Source: Pedobacter cryoconitis (lineage in GTDB: Bacteria > Bacteroidota > Bacteroidia > Sphingobacteriales > Sphingobacteriaceae). Taken from it: a stretch of DNA of 64,000 nt. The stretch lies in assembly GCF_014207135.1 (NCBI RefSeq), contig NZ_JACHCC010000014.1, positions 62,001-126,000 on the forward strand, given 5' to 3'. A model generated the notes under the pieces. That model saw only the letters and a list, made by a program, of their open reading frames with translations. It did not search any database and was not told the DNA's origin. Positions 16,819 through 26,481 of the stretch are shown piece by piece (the stretch's first letter is position 1; each line of letters opens with the position of its first letter). The translations under genes were made by a program, and so were the position numbers.

Positions 16819-17271
16819 ATGAAAAATATTTTCACAGAAGATGTGTCTACCGAAGTTATCAACCGGATTGGTAAATTAGATGCCAGTTCAAAACCTGCCT
16901 GGGGGAAAATGGATGTAGCCAAAATGCTGGCACATTGTAATGTCACTTATGAACTGGTCTATGACAATAGTCATTCTAAACCAGGTATGTTTAAGAGATT
17001 CCTTTTAACACAATTTGTTAAAAAGCTGGTAGTTGGCGAAAAGCCGTTTAAGAGGGATAGTCCTACTGCTTCGGAGTTTCTGATTAAAGACAATAAAGAC
17101 TTCGATAAAGAAAAGAGCCGCTTAGTTGATTATATCCGGAAGACACAAGAACTGGGCGAGACCTATTTTGATAACAGGGAATCTCATTCTTTTGGTAATT
17201 TATCAAAAACAGAATGGAATAATATGTTTTATAAACACCTGGATCATCATTTAATTCAGTTTGGGGTATGA
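16819..17271 (+). CDS. DUF1569 (DinB-like) protein
   Basis: A 150-residue protein with the DUF1569 hallmarks: AWGKMDVAKMLAHCN near the start, KKLVVGEKPFKRDSPTA in the middle, HSFGNLSKTEWNNMFYKHLD and the closing HHLIQFG. It is related to the DinB fold and keeps the metal-type His residues, but no reaction is established. It overlaps the next gene by four bases (ATGA), a sign of translational coupling. Confidence 0.88.
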   Translation: MKNIFTEDVSTEVINRIGKLDASSKPAWGKMDVAKMLAHCNVTYELVYDNSHSKPGMFKRFLLTQFVKKLVVGEKPFKRDSPTASEFLIKDNKDFDKEKSRLVDYIRKTQELGETYFDNRESHSFGNLSKTEWNNMFYKHLDHHLIQFGV

Positions 17272-17570
17272 CAAAAGAACAGGAACTTTATCTTTCGATA
17301 GGAAAAAACCTAGAGCACTCTGTTGAAAGCCAGATGTTTGGAAAGCCCTGTTTTAAGGTTAACGGAAAAGCCTTTATTTCTTTGTTTGAAGATGAAATGG
17401 TTTTTAAACTGACTGGAACCTCTCAGCAGGAAGCACTTAGTTTGGATGGCTCAAAATTATTTGATCCTTCAGGTAAACAAAGACCTATGAAAGAATGGGT
17501 GCAGGTACCGTTTGACTATGCAGACAAATGGGAAGGATTTGCCAAGGAATCCATAAGATATGTGCAATAA
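17268..17570 (+). CDS. TfoX N-terminal-like / MmcQ-like small protein
   Basis: A 100-residue soluble protein. ESQMFGKPCFKVNGKAFISL, then EMVFKL and the closing YADKWEGFAKESIRYV resemble the TfoX N-terminal domain and the MmcQ/YjbR fold. Function in Bacteroidota is not known. It overlaps the DUF1569 gene by four bases and the next gene by about ten, forming a tight three-gene group. Confidence 0.65.
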   Translation: MTKEQELYLSIGKNLEHSVESQMFGKPCFKVNGKAFISLFEDEMVFKLTGTSQQEALSLDGSKLFDPSGKQRPMKEWVQVPFDYADKWEGFAKESIRYVQ

Positions 17571-17988
17571 AACCTTAATGATCCTACTTTTAGTCCTCTT
17601 TGGTATAAAAGGTAATGCACAGCATAATATTAAAGCTGATTCTGCACTAATAAACTCTAGTACTCCTTCAGACTCGAGGCTAATCTTTTTGTCCGATTGT
17701 AGAAAAGCAAAAGATATAGCCGAACAGGACATCAAAACAAATAACATCAAGATACTTTTGCAGGGAGGTATCGCTCCTGTTGTTTATACTACCGATCAAT
17801 ATTTCGAATCTACTTATCGGGTAAGCTATTACGATTATGGTTGCAGCGGACCAGATCAGGAATGTATGATATTCTATAACCATAGCATATTCCATCATCT
17901 GAATAAGGTGTACGGAAAAAAGTGGAAGTCTAAAATCAGAAAAGACGCAATCGGCTTGTCAACGTTCGAGTCAAAGTCTCACGAATAA
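17560..17988 (+). CDS. Exported hypothetical protein
   Basis: A 142-residue protein with a signal sequence (LMILLLVLFGIKGNAQ, cleavage expected near residue 20). The mature part has RVSYYDYGCSGPDQECM, with two Cys that may form a disulfide, and NKVYGKKWKSKIRKDAIG at the end, a pattern I have seen in Bacteroidota secreted proteins without assigned function. A second ATG at 17578 is an alternative start. Expected in the periplasm. Confidence 0.65.
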   Translation: MCNKTLMILLLVLFGIKGNAQHNIKADSALINSSTPSDSRLIFLSDCRKAKDIAEQDIKTNNIKILLQGGIAPVVYTTDQYFESTYRVSYYDYGCSGPDQECMIFYNHSIFHHLNKVYGKKWKSKIRKDAIGLSTFESKSHE

Positions 17989-17993
17989 GACAT

Positions 17994-18401
17994 TTAGATA
18001 ATCTGCTCCTCAGATCTTTTCACCCCATCTATCTCAAAATATAATATTCCTGCAACAAAGGGTAAACAACACACCAATGGAATCACAAACCACGCAATTA
18101 TACTTGATTTCAAAGAAGAATCTAAGGAGAATTGCCCGGTCAGTGGCACCGCTATACAAACCGAGGTTATCAGGATTAATATCAGTTTTGCCTTTTTAAA
18201 AGACAAAGACATCTTTTTTAAAATCAGAAAAACGACAGAAAACACAAGAAAAAAAGGGAGAGAAACTAAAATAAATAAAAAAGAAGTTATAAAAGCGGGT
18301 GTAAAATCATTCAGCGTAGTTTTAATTAAGCCCATACAAAACCCAGCTGGAGCAGCACCTGCTAACCAAACCTTTACAGGATACCATCTATTGTAGTTCA
18401 T
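17994..18401 (-). CDS. Four-helix membrane protein of unknown function
   Basis: A 135-residue protein with four likely membrane segments: about residues 10-28, 35-62, 70-92 and 102-122 (SFLFILVSLPFFLVFSVVFL, LILILITSVCIAVPL, WFVIPLVCCLPFVAGILYF). No family is recognised. It is convergent with the preceding exported protein gene, five bases apart. Confidence 0.55.
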   Translation of the reverse strand: MNYNRWYPVKVWLAGAAPAGFCMGLIKTTLNDFTPAFITSFLFILVSLPFFLVFSVVFLILKKMSLSFKKAKLILILITSVCIAVPLTGQFSLDSSLKSSIIAWFVIPLVCCLPFVAGILYFEIDGVKRSEEQII

Positions 18402-18775
18402 GTATTTAAATAGAATGTTCTGATTATGCTGACAAATATAGATCTACCAGATCAATTCTGATAGTAACGGGACAAAAACTAATCATAAAATTTACAAAAG
18501 GTCTTAAAAAAAAGAAAGGGTTGTTCCATCCAGACACATCCCTATTCTAACCAAATATAAACCTGTATGAACGGGTTTTTCCTTAAATTTCCGGTAGTAT
18601 TGCTGACGCCTCCCTGGTCCGGAAAATATTTATTGCTTATTTTCTGATACAAATATATTAAACTTTTTAATAGTGTACAAATTACACTATCAATTATTTT
18701 AAATAAAACATTTCCATGACGATTTAACGACAGAAAATGCCCACACGTACATGAAATGATTGATATTATTTTAGA
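18402..18775. other. Intergenic region without recognised feature
   Basis: About 370 AT-rich bases between two minus-strand genes. No open frame or clear hairpin stands out. It presumably contains the promoter of the four-helix membrane protein gene and the 3' end of the PfkB kinase transcript. Confidence 0.4.
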
Positions 18776-19657
18776 TTAGCTTTTATTTACAGCTAATAAT
18801 TGGAGTATATCTTCTTCAGTACCATCAAAAGGTCCGTAAGATTCCATTTTTAAACTAGCCATTGCAGCTCCAAATTCACCTGCCTTTTGTATCCCGGCCC
18901 CCTTTACCCTCTGATATAAATATCCTGCCATATAAGTGTCGCCGCAACCTGTCGCATCGACTTCAGCAAGAGGGGTAAATGCAGGGATCTCATAGAAAAC
19001 ATTATCCGCATAAACTACTGAGCCTAAGCTTGCCCGGGTAATCACGATTTCCTGAACTCCCCAGTCACTTAATATCTTTGCCCCTTCTGCTATTCCGGTA
19101 ACACCTGTTAATACCTCCAGCTCAGCTTCATCTGCTTTAACTGTATGCACATATTGAAGCGCCTGTTTTTTCTCTGGCCAGTCTACCGCACACACGCTCT
19201 GATCCCTGACCTCACGAAGATAACCCTGAACATCAAGAGACACCCTTCCCCGCTCTGCCAGGCTGACAATTAATTCAACAGAAATATCATTTGATAGTAA
19301 AGGACCTAAATGAAAAATCCTCGCATTAATTGAACTGAGCTGTTCAACGGTAAAAGGATCGGCCACCTGCAAAACCCTTTGCGTCCGGTGATCCAGCTTC
19401 CCTGAATAAATATTCTCAAAATAAACGGTTTGGGCACTTGGAAATACATTTACAGCTGTACCATTTGAACGTAAATCCTGTACAAAGTTCATCTCACTTT
19501 CTGCTAGAGCAGTGACCAAACCATAATTTACATCCATTTTACGGATTGCATTGGAGAAATAAAAAGAAGTCCCTCCAGCCATATGCTTTTCCATAGTAGG
19601 TGTGACTACCCTGTCCAGTGTGATGTGCCCAATGCAGCAAATATCGTACATATACAT
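18776..19657 (-). CDS. PfkB-family carbohydrate kinase
   Basis: A 293-residue ribokinase-like protein. The N-terminal CCIGHITLDRV and GGTSFYFSNAIRKM are the sugar-binding start; the anion-hole/catalytic motif DATGCGDTYMAGYLY carries the general base Asp near residue 243. TRASLGSVVY is the ATP-binding strand. It phosphorylates a small alcohol or sugar; the substrate cannot be read and no sugar operon is adjacent. Length is typical. Confidence 0.88.
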   Translation of the reverse strand: MYMYDICCIGHITLDRVVTPTMEKHMAGGTSFYFSNAIRKMDVNYGLVTALAESEMNFVQDLRSNGTAVNVFPSAQTVYFENIYSGKLDHRTQRVLQVADPFTVEQLSSINARIFHLGPLLSNDISVELIVSLAERGRVSLDVQGYLREVRDQSVCAVDWPEKKQALQYVHTVKADEAELEVLTGVTGIAEGAKILSDWGVQEIVITRASLGSVVYADNVFYEIPAFTPLAEVDATGCGDTYMAGYLYQRVKGAGIQKAGEFGAAMASLKMESYGPFDGTEEDILQLLAVNKS

Positions 19658-19721
19658 TTATAAATAACTCTATCGGCTAAACCGCTGATAAAGGGCAAAT
19701 GTATCAAATGATTTATTAATT

Positions 19722-20183
19722 TTATCTAAACTGTTCGAAACCAGGAGATGCATCACACCAGAATTCATCGAGTGCAATGAGGCGTGGTTTAAAGAAAGAG
19801 ATCAGTTTCGGCCAGTCTTCCTCCCGAAAAATACTCACTCCGGCTAAAGGCTTATAAATTCTGCTTACCAGCTTATAATTCTCATCAGTAAGCCCATTTT
19901 CCCATTCCCAGTCTTCCTCTAAATAAGACGTAAGGACATTTTTAAACTCCTTAAACTGGTCAAATAATAACTCCTGCATCCCAGGGTCGGGATGAGAAAG
20001 CTCTATAGCTATATAGGCCGATTTTTGATCAGCATGTAATTTAAAATGAAGATGTTTAATCCCCGTTCTGTAATTTATCCAGTTAATTTTCAAACCCTCA
20101 GCAGAAAGCTGAGGAGCAATATATTGCCCAAATGAAGTCCAGAAAGCCTGTTTCAATTTTGAAACCTGATCTTTAGAATACAT
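19722..20183 (-). CDS. DUF4268 protein
   Basis: A 153-residue soluble protein. FWTSFGQYIAPQLSAEG near the N-terminus, WINYRTGIKHLHFKL, and IYKPLAGVSIFREEDWPKLI match DUF4268, a domain also found attached to restriction-like nucleases but occurring alone in Bacteroidota. No function is established for the solo form. It lies 14 bases after the desaturase stop, so it may be co-transcribed with it. Confidence 0.78.
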   Translation of the reverse strand: MYSKDQVSKLKQAFWTSFGQYIAPQLSAEGLKINWINYRTGIKHLHFKLHADQKSAYIAIELSHPDPGMQELLFDQFKEFKNVLTSYLEEDWEWENGLTDENYKLVSRIYKPLAGVSIFREEDWPKLISFFKPRLIALDEFWCDASPGFEQFR

Positions 20184-20197
20184 TAAATCCCCCCGTA

Positions 20198-21289
20198 TTA
20201 TCTTTCTCCGTTAATGACCAGCTCCTTTTCCACCTTCTGTAAGGATATCTTCTCAGCGACTATTTCTACCAGATCCGTTTTGTTGTAATGCATTTCAAGA
20301 AAGTCTGCTTTATAATCCCTAAAAGATTTCACAGTTCCCATAGTATACATAAAACGGATATAATACCAGGCAATATCAACCTGATGAGGCAGAAAACCTG
20401 TTCTCGCACTCTTTGGAAATAAATGATGGTTATTATGCCACTCACCTGCTACCACTCCTGGCCATAGCTGGTTAATAGACATATCTTCCCTGCAAAAATC
20501 ATAATTATCACGACGCATATCCTTCCCTTTACCATGTCCTTCATAATTAAAGGTCCTGACACCTACTGCCCATATACCCGCAGCACCAAATACTGTACAG
20601 GCCAGTCCATGACCACCAATCAGAAATAATACGACGTACCAGAAAGACCAGTTGAGTATCCAGGCCAGAATTGTTCTTGCCGGATTCGCAATAGAACCCC
20701 ACTTCAGGTACTGCGCATATGTATTGGGATGAATACCCGTATGCTTCATCAATCTTGCAGCGCGGTGATAATCCCTTTCACTTAAATCTTTAGCAATTGG
20801 CTGATGATTTACATCTGCCAGAAAACAATACAAAAACCCTCCGGAGGCATTATAAGGATCACCCGGAGCATCAGACTTCGCATGATGAACGTGGTGTGAA
20901 ACGACATAAATTTCTTCAGGAATCATCGATATAGTCAGATTCTGTGTAAAAAACCTCCAGAATTTATTCTTAAAAGCATAAGCATTATGTGTACAGAACC
21001 GATGATGCCAGATGGTTCCATGTGTTCCCATAATAATCATACTATATAAGAAAGCAACCAGCAATAAGCTCCAGCTAAAATAATTAAAGATGAATAAATA
21101 CAGGAAGGGAACGGTTAAAACAACCTTTGACCAGCTTAAAAGCGGCAACCAGTTTTTCCGTGTTTTAAAAATATTAAGGCGTTTAAAGAACTCCTGCCAT
21201 AGCTGCCCCGCTGCTGGCTTCGAAAGATTACCATTAGTATCGGCCCATCCATAAGTTGGGGGGTCGAGTACTATGCTCAAAAATGTCAT
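20198..21289 (-). CDS. Acyl-CoA/acyl-lipid delta-9-type fatty acid desaturase
   Basis: A 363-residue membrane di-iron desaturase. The three His boxes are HHRFCTH, HHVHHAKSD and HNNHHLFP, in the expected order, between hydrophobic segments (about residues 55-90 and 205-240). WYYIRFMYTMG follows the last box. It introduces double bonds into acyl chains and so controls membrane fluidity. Residues 1-40 are a cytoplasmic leader. Monocistronic or leading DUF4268. Confidence 0.92.
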   Translation of the reverse strand: MTFLSIVLDPPTYGWADTNGNLSKPAAGQLWQEFFKRLNIFKTRKNWLPLLSWSKVVLTVPFLYLFIFNYFSWSLLLVAFLYSMIIMGTHGTIWHHRFCTHNAYAFKNKFWRFFTQNLTISMIPEEIYVVSHHVHHAKSDAPGDPYNASGGFLYCFLADVNHQPIAKDLSERDYHRAARLMKHTGIHPNTYAQYLKWGSIANPARTILAWILNWSFWYVVLFLIGGHGLACTVFGAAGIWAVGVRTFNYEGHGKGKDMRRDNYDFCREDMSINQLWPGVVAGEWHNNHHLFPKSARTGFLPHQVDIAWYYIRFMYTMGTVKSFRDYKADFLEMHYNKTDLVEIVAEKISLQKVEKELVINGER

Positions 21290-21502
21290 AAACTGCGATT
21301 ATATTTCTTGTGAAAGTACGTCGGATTTTTAACAATCCCACACTTATATAGTATTATTATTGTAACTAATGGTCAGGTTCAGGTAATTTCCCTATTATTT
21401 TCTAGTATTATTTTAAACATATACCTACTTTCGACCCCTTAAGCAGTTTTTGGAGAATTCTTCTCCAGGGGCTCAAATCAATATCAAGGATACACACACA
21501 AA

Positions 21503-23764
21503 ATGAATAAAGGAACAAACCGCAAGCAGGACGCATTAGATTATCATTCGGATGGTCGGCCGGGTAAGATTGAAGTCATACCTTCCAAGCCTACAAATTC
21601 ACAAAGAGATTTAGCACTGGCCTACTCACCAGGAGTAGCGGAACCATGCATGGAAATATACAGAAATCCGGAAGATGTATATAAATACACGGCTAAAGGT
21701 AATTTAGTCGCAGTAATTAGTAACGGAACAGCTGTATTAGGTTTGGGAAATATTGGTCCGGCAGCAAGTAAACCTGTAATGGAAGGTAAAGGCCTGCTAT
21801 TTAAAATATTTGCAGATATAGATGTTTTTGACCTGGAAATCAATGCAACTACTGCTGACGAGTTTGTCAATGTAGTTAAAGCATTAGAACCTACTTTCGG
21901 AGGTGTGAACCTGGAAGATATAGCTGCGCCGATGTGTTTTGAGATCGAGCGCCGTTTAAAAGAAGAAATGAATATTCCGGTAATGCACGACGATCAGCAT
22001 GGAACAGCGATCATTACCAGTGCAGCATTATTGAATGCCTGTGAATTACAACATAAAAAAATTGAAAAAATAAAACTGGTTGTCAGCGGAGCCGGAGCAG
22101 CAGCAGTATCCTGTATCAAATTATACCTGAAGCTGGGTGTAAAAAAGGAAAATATGCTGGTATTTGATAAGGATGGTATCGTCAATATTGACCGTACTGA
22201 CCTTGATCCTATGCGCATGGAATTTGCAACACCTAGAAAAGATATTACGACTCTTGCTGAAGCAATGAAAGGTGCCGATGTATTTTTAGGTCTTTCCGCT
22301 GCAAATGTAGTATCGGTAGAAATGGTGCAGTCAATGGCTAAAAACCCTATTGTATTTGCACTGGCTAACCCTGATCCGGAAATTGCCTATGATCTGGCTA
22401 TCAACAGCCGTAAAGATATTATCATGGCAACAGGACGTTCAGATTTCCCTAACCAGGTAAATAATGTTTTAGGTTTCCCTTATATCTTCCGCGGTGCCCT
22501 TGATGTACGTGCTACCTCGATTAATGAAGAAATGAAGATAGCTGCGGTAAGAGCTATTGCCGAATTAACCAAACTTCCGGTACCAGAAATTGTAAACCTT
22601 GCCTATAAGGCCAAAAATCTGAAATTTGGTAAAGATTATATCATTCCAAAACCTATCGATTCAAGGCTGATCAGTATTGTTTCTACTGCGGTTGCCAAAG
22701 CTGCGATTGAATCAGGAGTAGCCCGTAAACAGATTACGGACTGGGCAGCTTATCAGGAAGAACTGCAAATCAGATTAGGTGCGGATTATAAAATATTAAG
22801 AAATCTTGCCAGCAAAGCCAAGTCTGCGCCTAAACGTGTAGTATTTGCTGAAGCTGATAATTATAAGATATTAAAAGCAGCTCAGATTGTTAAAGACGAA
22901 GGTATTGCAACACCTATTTTATTAGGAAACATCACCAAAATCCAGAAAATCATTATTGAGCATGGAATTGAACTTGGCGACATTGAGATCATCGATCCAT
23001 GGCAGGGTACTGACGAATCTGAGAAATTTGCAGAACACCTTTACCTGAGACGTCAGAGACGTGGTATTACCTTATATGAGGCACGCAAACTGATGCGTGA
23101 CCGTAATTATTATGGCGCAAGTATGGTTGAATTTGGTCAGGCTGATGCCCTGATTTCAGGATTGACTAAAAACTATAAATCTACTTTAAAACCTGCCTTG
23201 CAAGTTATCGGCACCAAACCTGGTGTAAAGAAAATTGCAGGTATGTATATGATGCTGACCAAAAAAGGTCCGGTATTTTTAGGAGATACTACAGTAAATC
23301 CAGAGCCTTCAGCACAAGATCTGGTGGACATTACAGGAATGATCAATGAAACCATTAAAGGGTTCAATGTCACACCTAGAATAGCCTTATTATCTTATTC
23401 TAACTTTGGCTCTAACAGCGGACCGGTTCCTGAAAAAATGAGAACTGCGACTGCTTTACTGAAACAAAAATATCCGGATATGATTGTGGATGGCGAAATG
23501 CAGGCTAACTTTGCCATGAATGCAGAACTACTACAAAGTAATTATCCATTCTCAAGCTTAAAAGGAAGTCCGGCAAATACCTTGATTTTCCCGAACCTGG
23601 AGTCAGGAAACGTTGCCTACAAATTATTACAGGAACTGGGAAATGTAGAGGCAGTTGGCCCTATTCTTCTTGGACTAAACAAACCTGTACATGTTTTACA
23701 ACTGGACAGTTCTGTAAGAGAGATCGTTAACATGATTACAATTGCCGTCGTAGACGCACAATAA
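21503..23764 (+). CDS. maeB: NADP-dependent malic enzyme fused to phosphotransacetylase-like domain
   Basis: A 753-residue MaeB-type protein. The malic N-terminal domain (LALAYSPGVAEPC, VISNGTAVLGLGNIGP, then EDIAAPMCFEIERRL and MHDDQHGTAI with the divalent-metal ligands) is followed by a Rossmann domain (VVSGAGAAAVSCIKLY) and from about residue 425 by a phosphate acetyl/butyryltransferase-like domain. It decarboxylates malate to pyruvate; the C-terminal domain is regulatory in characterised members (acetyl-CoA responsive). It ends at a strong terminator. Confidence 0.95.
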   Translation: MNKGTNRKQDALDYHSDGRPGKIEVIPSKPTNSQRDLALAYSPGVAEPCMEIYRNPEDVYKYTAKGNLVAVISNGTAVLGLGNIGPAASKPVMEGKGLLFKIFADIDVFDLEINATTADEFVNVVKALEPTFGGVNLEDIAAPMCFEIERRLKEEMNIPVMHDDQHGTAIITSAALLNACELQHKKIEKIKLVVSGAGAAAVSCIKLYLKLGVKKENMLVFDKDGIVNIDRTDLDPMRMEFATPRKDITTLAEAMKGADVFLGLSAANVVSVEMVQSMAKNPIVFALANPDPEIAYDLAINSRKDIIMATGRSDFPNQVNNVLGFPYIFRGALDVRATSINEEMKIAAVRAIAELTKLPVPEIVNLAYKAKNLKFGKDYIIPKPIDSRLISIVSTAVAKAAIESGVARKQITDWAAYQEELQIRLGADYKILRNLASKAKSAPKRVVFAEADNYKILKAAQIVKDEGIATPILLGNITKIQKIIIEHGIELGDIEIIDPWQGTDESEKFAEHLYLRRQRRGITLYEARKLMRDRNYYGASMVEFGQADALISGLTKNYKSTLKPALQVIGTKPGVKKIAGMYMMLTKKGPVFLGDTTVNPEPSAQDLVDITGMINETIKGFNVTPRIALLSYSNFGSNSGPVPEKMRTATALLKQKYPDMIVDGEMQANFAMNAELLQSNYPFSSLKGSPANTLIFPNLESGNVAYKLLQELGNVEAVGPILLGLNKPVHVLQLDSSVREIVNMITIAVVDAQ

Positions 23765-23772
23765 AAACAAAA

Positions 23773-23806
23773 TCAAAAAAGCCTGATTTCGGTCAGGCTT
23801 TTTTGA
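23773..23806. terminator. Bidirectional terminator between maeB and cysM
   Basis: TCAAAAAAGCCTGA (23773-23786) and TCAGGCTTTTTTGA (23793-23806) are exact complements around TTTCGG. A-run on one side and T-run on the other serve both convergent genes; it lies between the stops of maeB and cysM. Confidence 0.92.
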
Positions 23807-23809
23807 TGA

Positions 23810-24688
23810 TTACTTATCCAGGAACAGATCGCTACTCAGATATCTGTCCCCCCTGTCACAGGCAATAAAAACAATTACCCCCGAACTTAATTCAGCAGCA
23901 AGTCTCAGTGAACAGGCCAATGCCCCCCCACTGCTCATTCCTGCAAAGATTCCTTCTGATTTAGCCATCTTTCTGGCATATTCAGAAGCTTCATCCTGTG
24001 AAACATCCATTACCCGATCTACTCTTGACGGATCAAATATCTTTGGAAGGTATTCTTTTGGCCATCTCCTGATTCCGGGAATAGAAGATTCTTCTGTAGG
24101 CTGGCAACCCACGATCTGGATATCGGGATTCTGTTCTTTCAGATACATGGAATTACCCATTATACTCCCAGTAGTTCCCATGGAGCTCACAAAATGTGTG
24201 ATCTGATGTTCTGTATCCGTCCAGATTTCCGGACCTGTCGTTTTATAATGCGCCAGGTAATTATCAGGATTCGCAAATTGGTTCAGCAGAAAATAACCTG
24301 GTTTAGTCCCCTTTTCCTCTGCGTAATCCCTACATATTTCTATTGAATCGAGCAGGGTAACTTTTGCACCAAAAGCTTCCATGGTCAGGGTACGTTCCCT
24401 GGTCGAATTAGAGGGCATTACCAACTCGATTTCCAGTCCGTATATAGCAGCAATCATGGCCAGTGCAATACCAGTGTTTCCACTTGTCGCCTCTACCAGT
24501 TTAGTCTCTTTACTGACCTCTCCCCGCTCCATTGCACTTCGGATCATGTTTAAAGCTGCCCTGTCTTTCACACTACCTCCGGGATTATTTCCCTCCAGCT
24601 TAGCAAAAATCCGGACAGCCGGATTAGGGTTTAATTTTTGGATTTCAACCAGCGGAGTGTTTCCAATACATTCTATCAGTGATGCCAT
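23810..24688 (-). CDS. cysM: Cysteine synthase B-type PLP enzyme
   Basis: A 292-residue fold-type II PLP enzyme. The PLP Lys is in NNPGGSVKDRAALNMI, the substrate loop is EATSGNTGIALAM and the phosphate-binding Gly-rich loop is SMGTTGSIMG. The short active-site loops and the SSIPGIRRW segment fit CysM more than CysK. It makes cysteine from O-acetylserine and sulfide or thiosulfate. The start lies two bases after the stop of the serine acetyltransferase gene, so the two form an operon for cysteine synthesis. Confidence 0.93.
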   Translation of the reverse strand: MASLIECIGNTPLVEIQKLNPNPAVRIFAKLEGNNPGGSVKDRAALNMIRSAMERGEVSKETKLVEATSGNTGIALAMIAAIYGLEIELVMPSNSTRERTLTMEAFGAKVTLLDSIEICRDYAEEKGTKPGYFLLNQFANPDNYLAHYKTTGPEIWTDTEHQITHFVSSMGTTGSIMGNSMYLKEQNPDIQIVGCQPTEESSIPGIRRWPKEYLPKIFDPSRVDRVMDVSQDEASEYARKMAKSEGIFAGMSSGGALACSLRLAAELSSGVIVFIACDRGDRYLSSDLFLDK

Positions 24689-24690
24689 GT

Positions 24691-25503
24691 TTAATTTTTG
24701 CTTTTAGTATCTATAACTTTCATTGCCGACTGATGGTATACGGTCGAATGTGGCGGAACACTTTTAGTCAACCAGACATTTCCACCAATCACACTATTTT
24801 CACCTATAATTGTATCACCACCTAAAATTGTTGCTCCTGAATAGATAATCACATGATCACCGATAGTAGGATGCCTTTTCGTATTGGCCATATATTTCTC
24901 CACGCTCAGTGCTCCCAGTGTAACACCCTGATATAACTTCACATGATTTCCAATCACCGTTGTCTCGCCGATAACCAACCCGGTTCCATGGTCAATAAAC
25001 AAATGTTCACCAATAATAGCTCCCGGGTGAATGTCAATACCAGTCACAGCATGCGCATATTCAGTCAGTGCCCTGGGGATTAAAGGTATACCCAATAGCT
25101 GCAATTTATGAGCAATCCTGTAAATTGATATAGCCAGAAATCCAGGATAGGTTCTGATCACTTCAAATTCACTCTTCGCAGCCGGATCACCATTTAACGT
25201 CGCTAAAACATCAGTATTCATCTGACGGTACAATTCGGGCAATTCGTTATAAAAAGTCTCCGCAATAACATGTTGATTACAAGCTGCACATGCTTTGGTT
25301 GCCTTTAGAATATGGAGTAATTCCTGTTCAGACTCCCCAAAATTCTTCTTGATTTCCTCTATCGAGGCATTAGGATTAGTTAACCTTTCAGGATAAACTA
25401 AATTCAATAAACTCACAGCCCATTCGGCTATTTCAAGATTAGAAGGTACAGCCTCAATCTGATTCTGTTTGTTGTAAATTTGAAGATAAAATTCTTCGTT
25501 CAT
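24691..25503 (-). CDS. cysE: Serine O-acetyltransferase
   Basis: A 270-residue left-handed parallel beta-helix acetyltransferase of the EpsC/CysE type. The N-terminal helical domain is followed by hexapeptide repeats: GIDIHPGAIIGEHLFIDHGT, then HVKLYQGVTLGALS, ATILGGDTIIGENSVIGGN. The catalytic His residues are in DIHPGA and IDHGTG. It acetylates serine to O-acetylserine, the substrate of the adjacent cysM product. The C-terminus ends without the long inhibitory tail of E. coli CysE. Confidence 0.93.
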   Translation of the reverse strand: MNEEFYLQIYNKQNQIEAVPSNLEIAEWAVSLLNLVYPERLTNPNASIEEIKKNFGESEQELLHILKATKACAACNQHVIAETFYNELPELYRQMNTDVLATLNGDPAAKSEFEVIRTYPGFLAISIYRIAHKLQLLGIPLIPRALTEYAHAVTGIDIHPGAIIGEHLFIDHGTGLVIGETTVIGNHVKLYQGVTLGALSVEKYMANTKRHPTIGDHVIIYSGATILGGDTIIGENSVIGGNVWLTKSVPPHSTVYHQSAMKVIDTKSKN

Positions 25504-25522
25504 TATAGGTTGATTTTAAATG

Positions 25523-26347
25523 TTAAGATACGTGATTTGTCATCACCAATACCTCAGTTTTTTTAGCTAAAATAATTTGATTTCCCTCTAAAGCTTCTTT
25601 TACTTTCTGAAGATCAGCATAATAAACTCCCCAAAAATCACTGTTTGTTGTCCATGCTCTGGCCAGTAATACGATTGCACTATCTTCCAGTGAAGAAACC
25701 ACAACAACTGGCTTAGGGTCTTTCAGGATAAGTGCATCGCTTTCTAATACGGCCAGTATAACTTTGCGGGCAGTGTCTATATTAGTATTAAAGGAGATGC
25801 TGAGCTTATATTCTATCTGTCTGGTTTCATTATCAGACACATTATTGATTACAGCATTAGCCAGCGGACCATTAGGTGCATAAATTGTCGTCCCGTTTCC
25901 GGCTTTTAACGTAGTATATAAAATATCTATCTTCAATACTGTACCCGAAACGTTATTCGCCGAGGAGATCACATGTCCAACCCTGAAAGGTTTAAAAAGC
26001 AGAATCAATACCCCTCCTGCAAAATTAGAAAGACTACCCTGTAAGGCCAGACCGATAGCCAGTCCTCCCGCTCCCAGAATAGCTACAAAAGAGCTTGTCT
26101 GGATACCGATCATAGAAGCACAGGAAATAATCAATAATATATAAAGTATAACTCTGATAATACTGATCAGAAATTCACTTAAAGAAATATCGACGGTATT
26201 CCGCTGGAACCTGCGGTGGATAAACTTAAGAAACCATTTAATTAGCCATATTCCGACTAAAAGGGTAACGACAGCCATGATAATTTTTGGCAAACCACTG
26301 ATGATCATTGCGGAAAATGCTTCCACATAATTTTCAATTTTATTCAT
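25523..26347 (-). CDS. MscS-family mechanosensitive channel
   Basis: A 274-residue channel subunit. Three membrane segments occur at about residues 18-40, 55-80 and 86-112; the pore helix ILGAGGLAIGLALQGSLSNF has the Gly/Ala packing of MscS TM3. The beta domain follows (FKPFRVGHVIS, YAPNGPLANAVI with the family PNG motif). It opens under membrane tension to relieve osmotic stress. It lies 19 bases after cysE-side sequence in the same direction and may be the first gene of the cys run. Confidence 0.93.
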   Translation of the reverse strand: MNKIENYVEAFSAMIISGLPKIIMAVVTLLVGIWLIKWFLKFIHRRFQRNTVDISLSEFLISIIRVILYILLIISCASMIGIQTSSFVAILGAGGLAIGLALQGSLSNFAGGVLILLFKPFRVGHVISSANNVSGTVLKIDILYTTLKAGNGTTIYAPNGPLANAVINNVSDNETRQIEYKLSISFNTNIDTARKVILAVLESDALILKDPKPVVVVSSLEDSAIVLLARAWTTNSDFWGVYYADLQKVKEALEGNQIILAKKTEVLVMTNHVS

Positions 26348-26481
26348 TGATTAAAAGATGTAATGTTGATTGTAACAAGAATTTTTAAAGATACATATCT
26401 ATTTTTTTGTACAAAATGAAACGTATCATTACTATGTCAGTTCGGACCTTAATTTTTCTTGCAGGAAGAGCTGCGGACCGG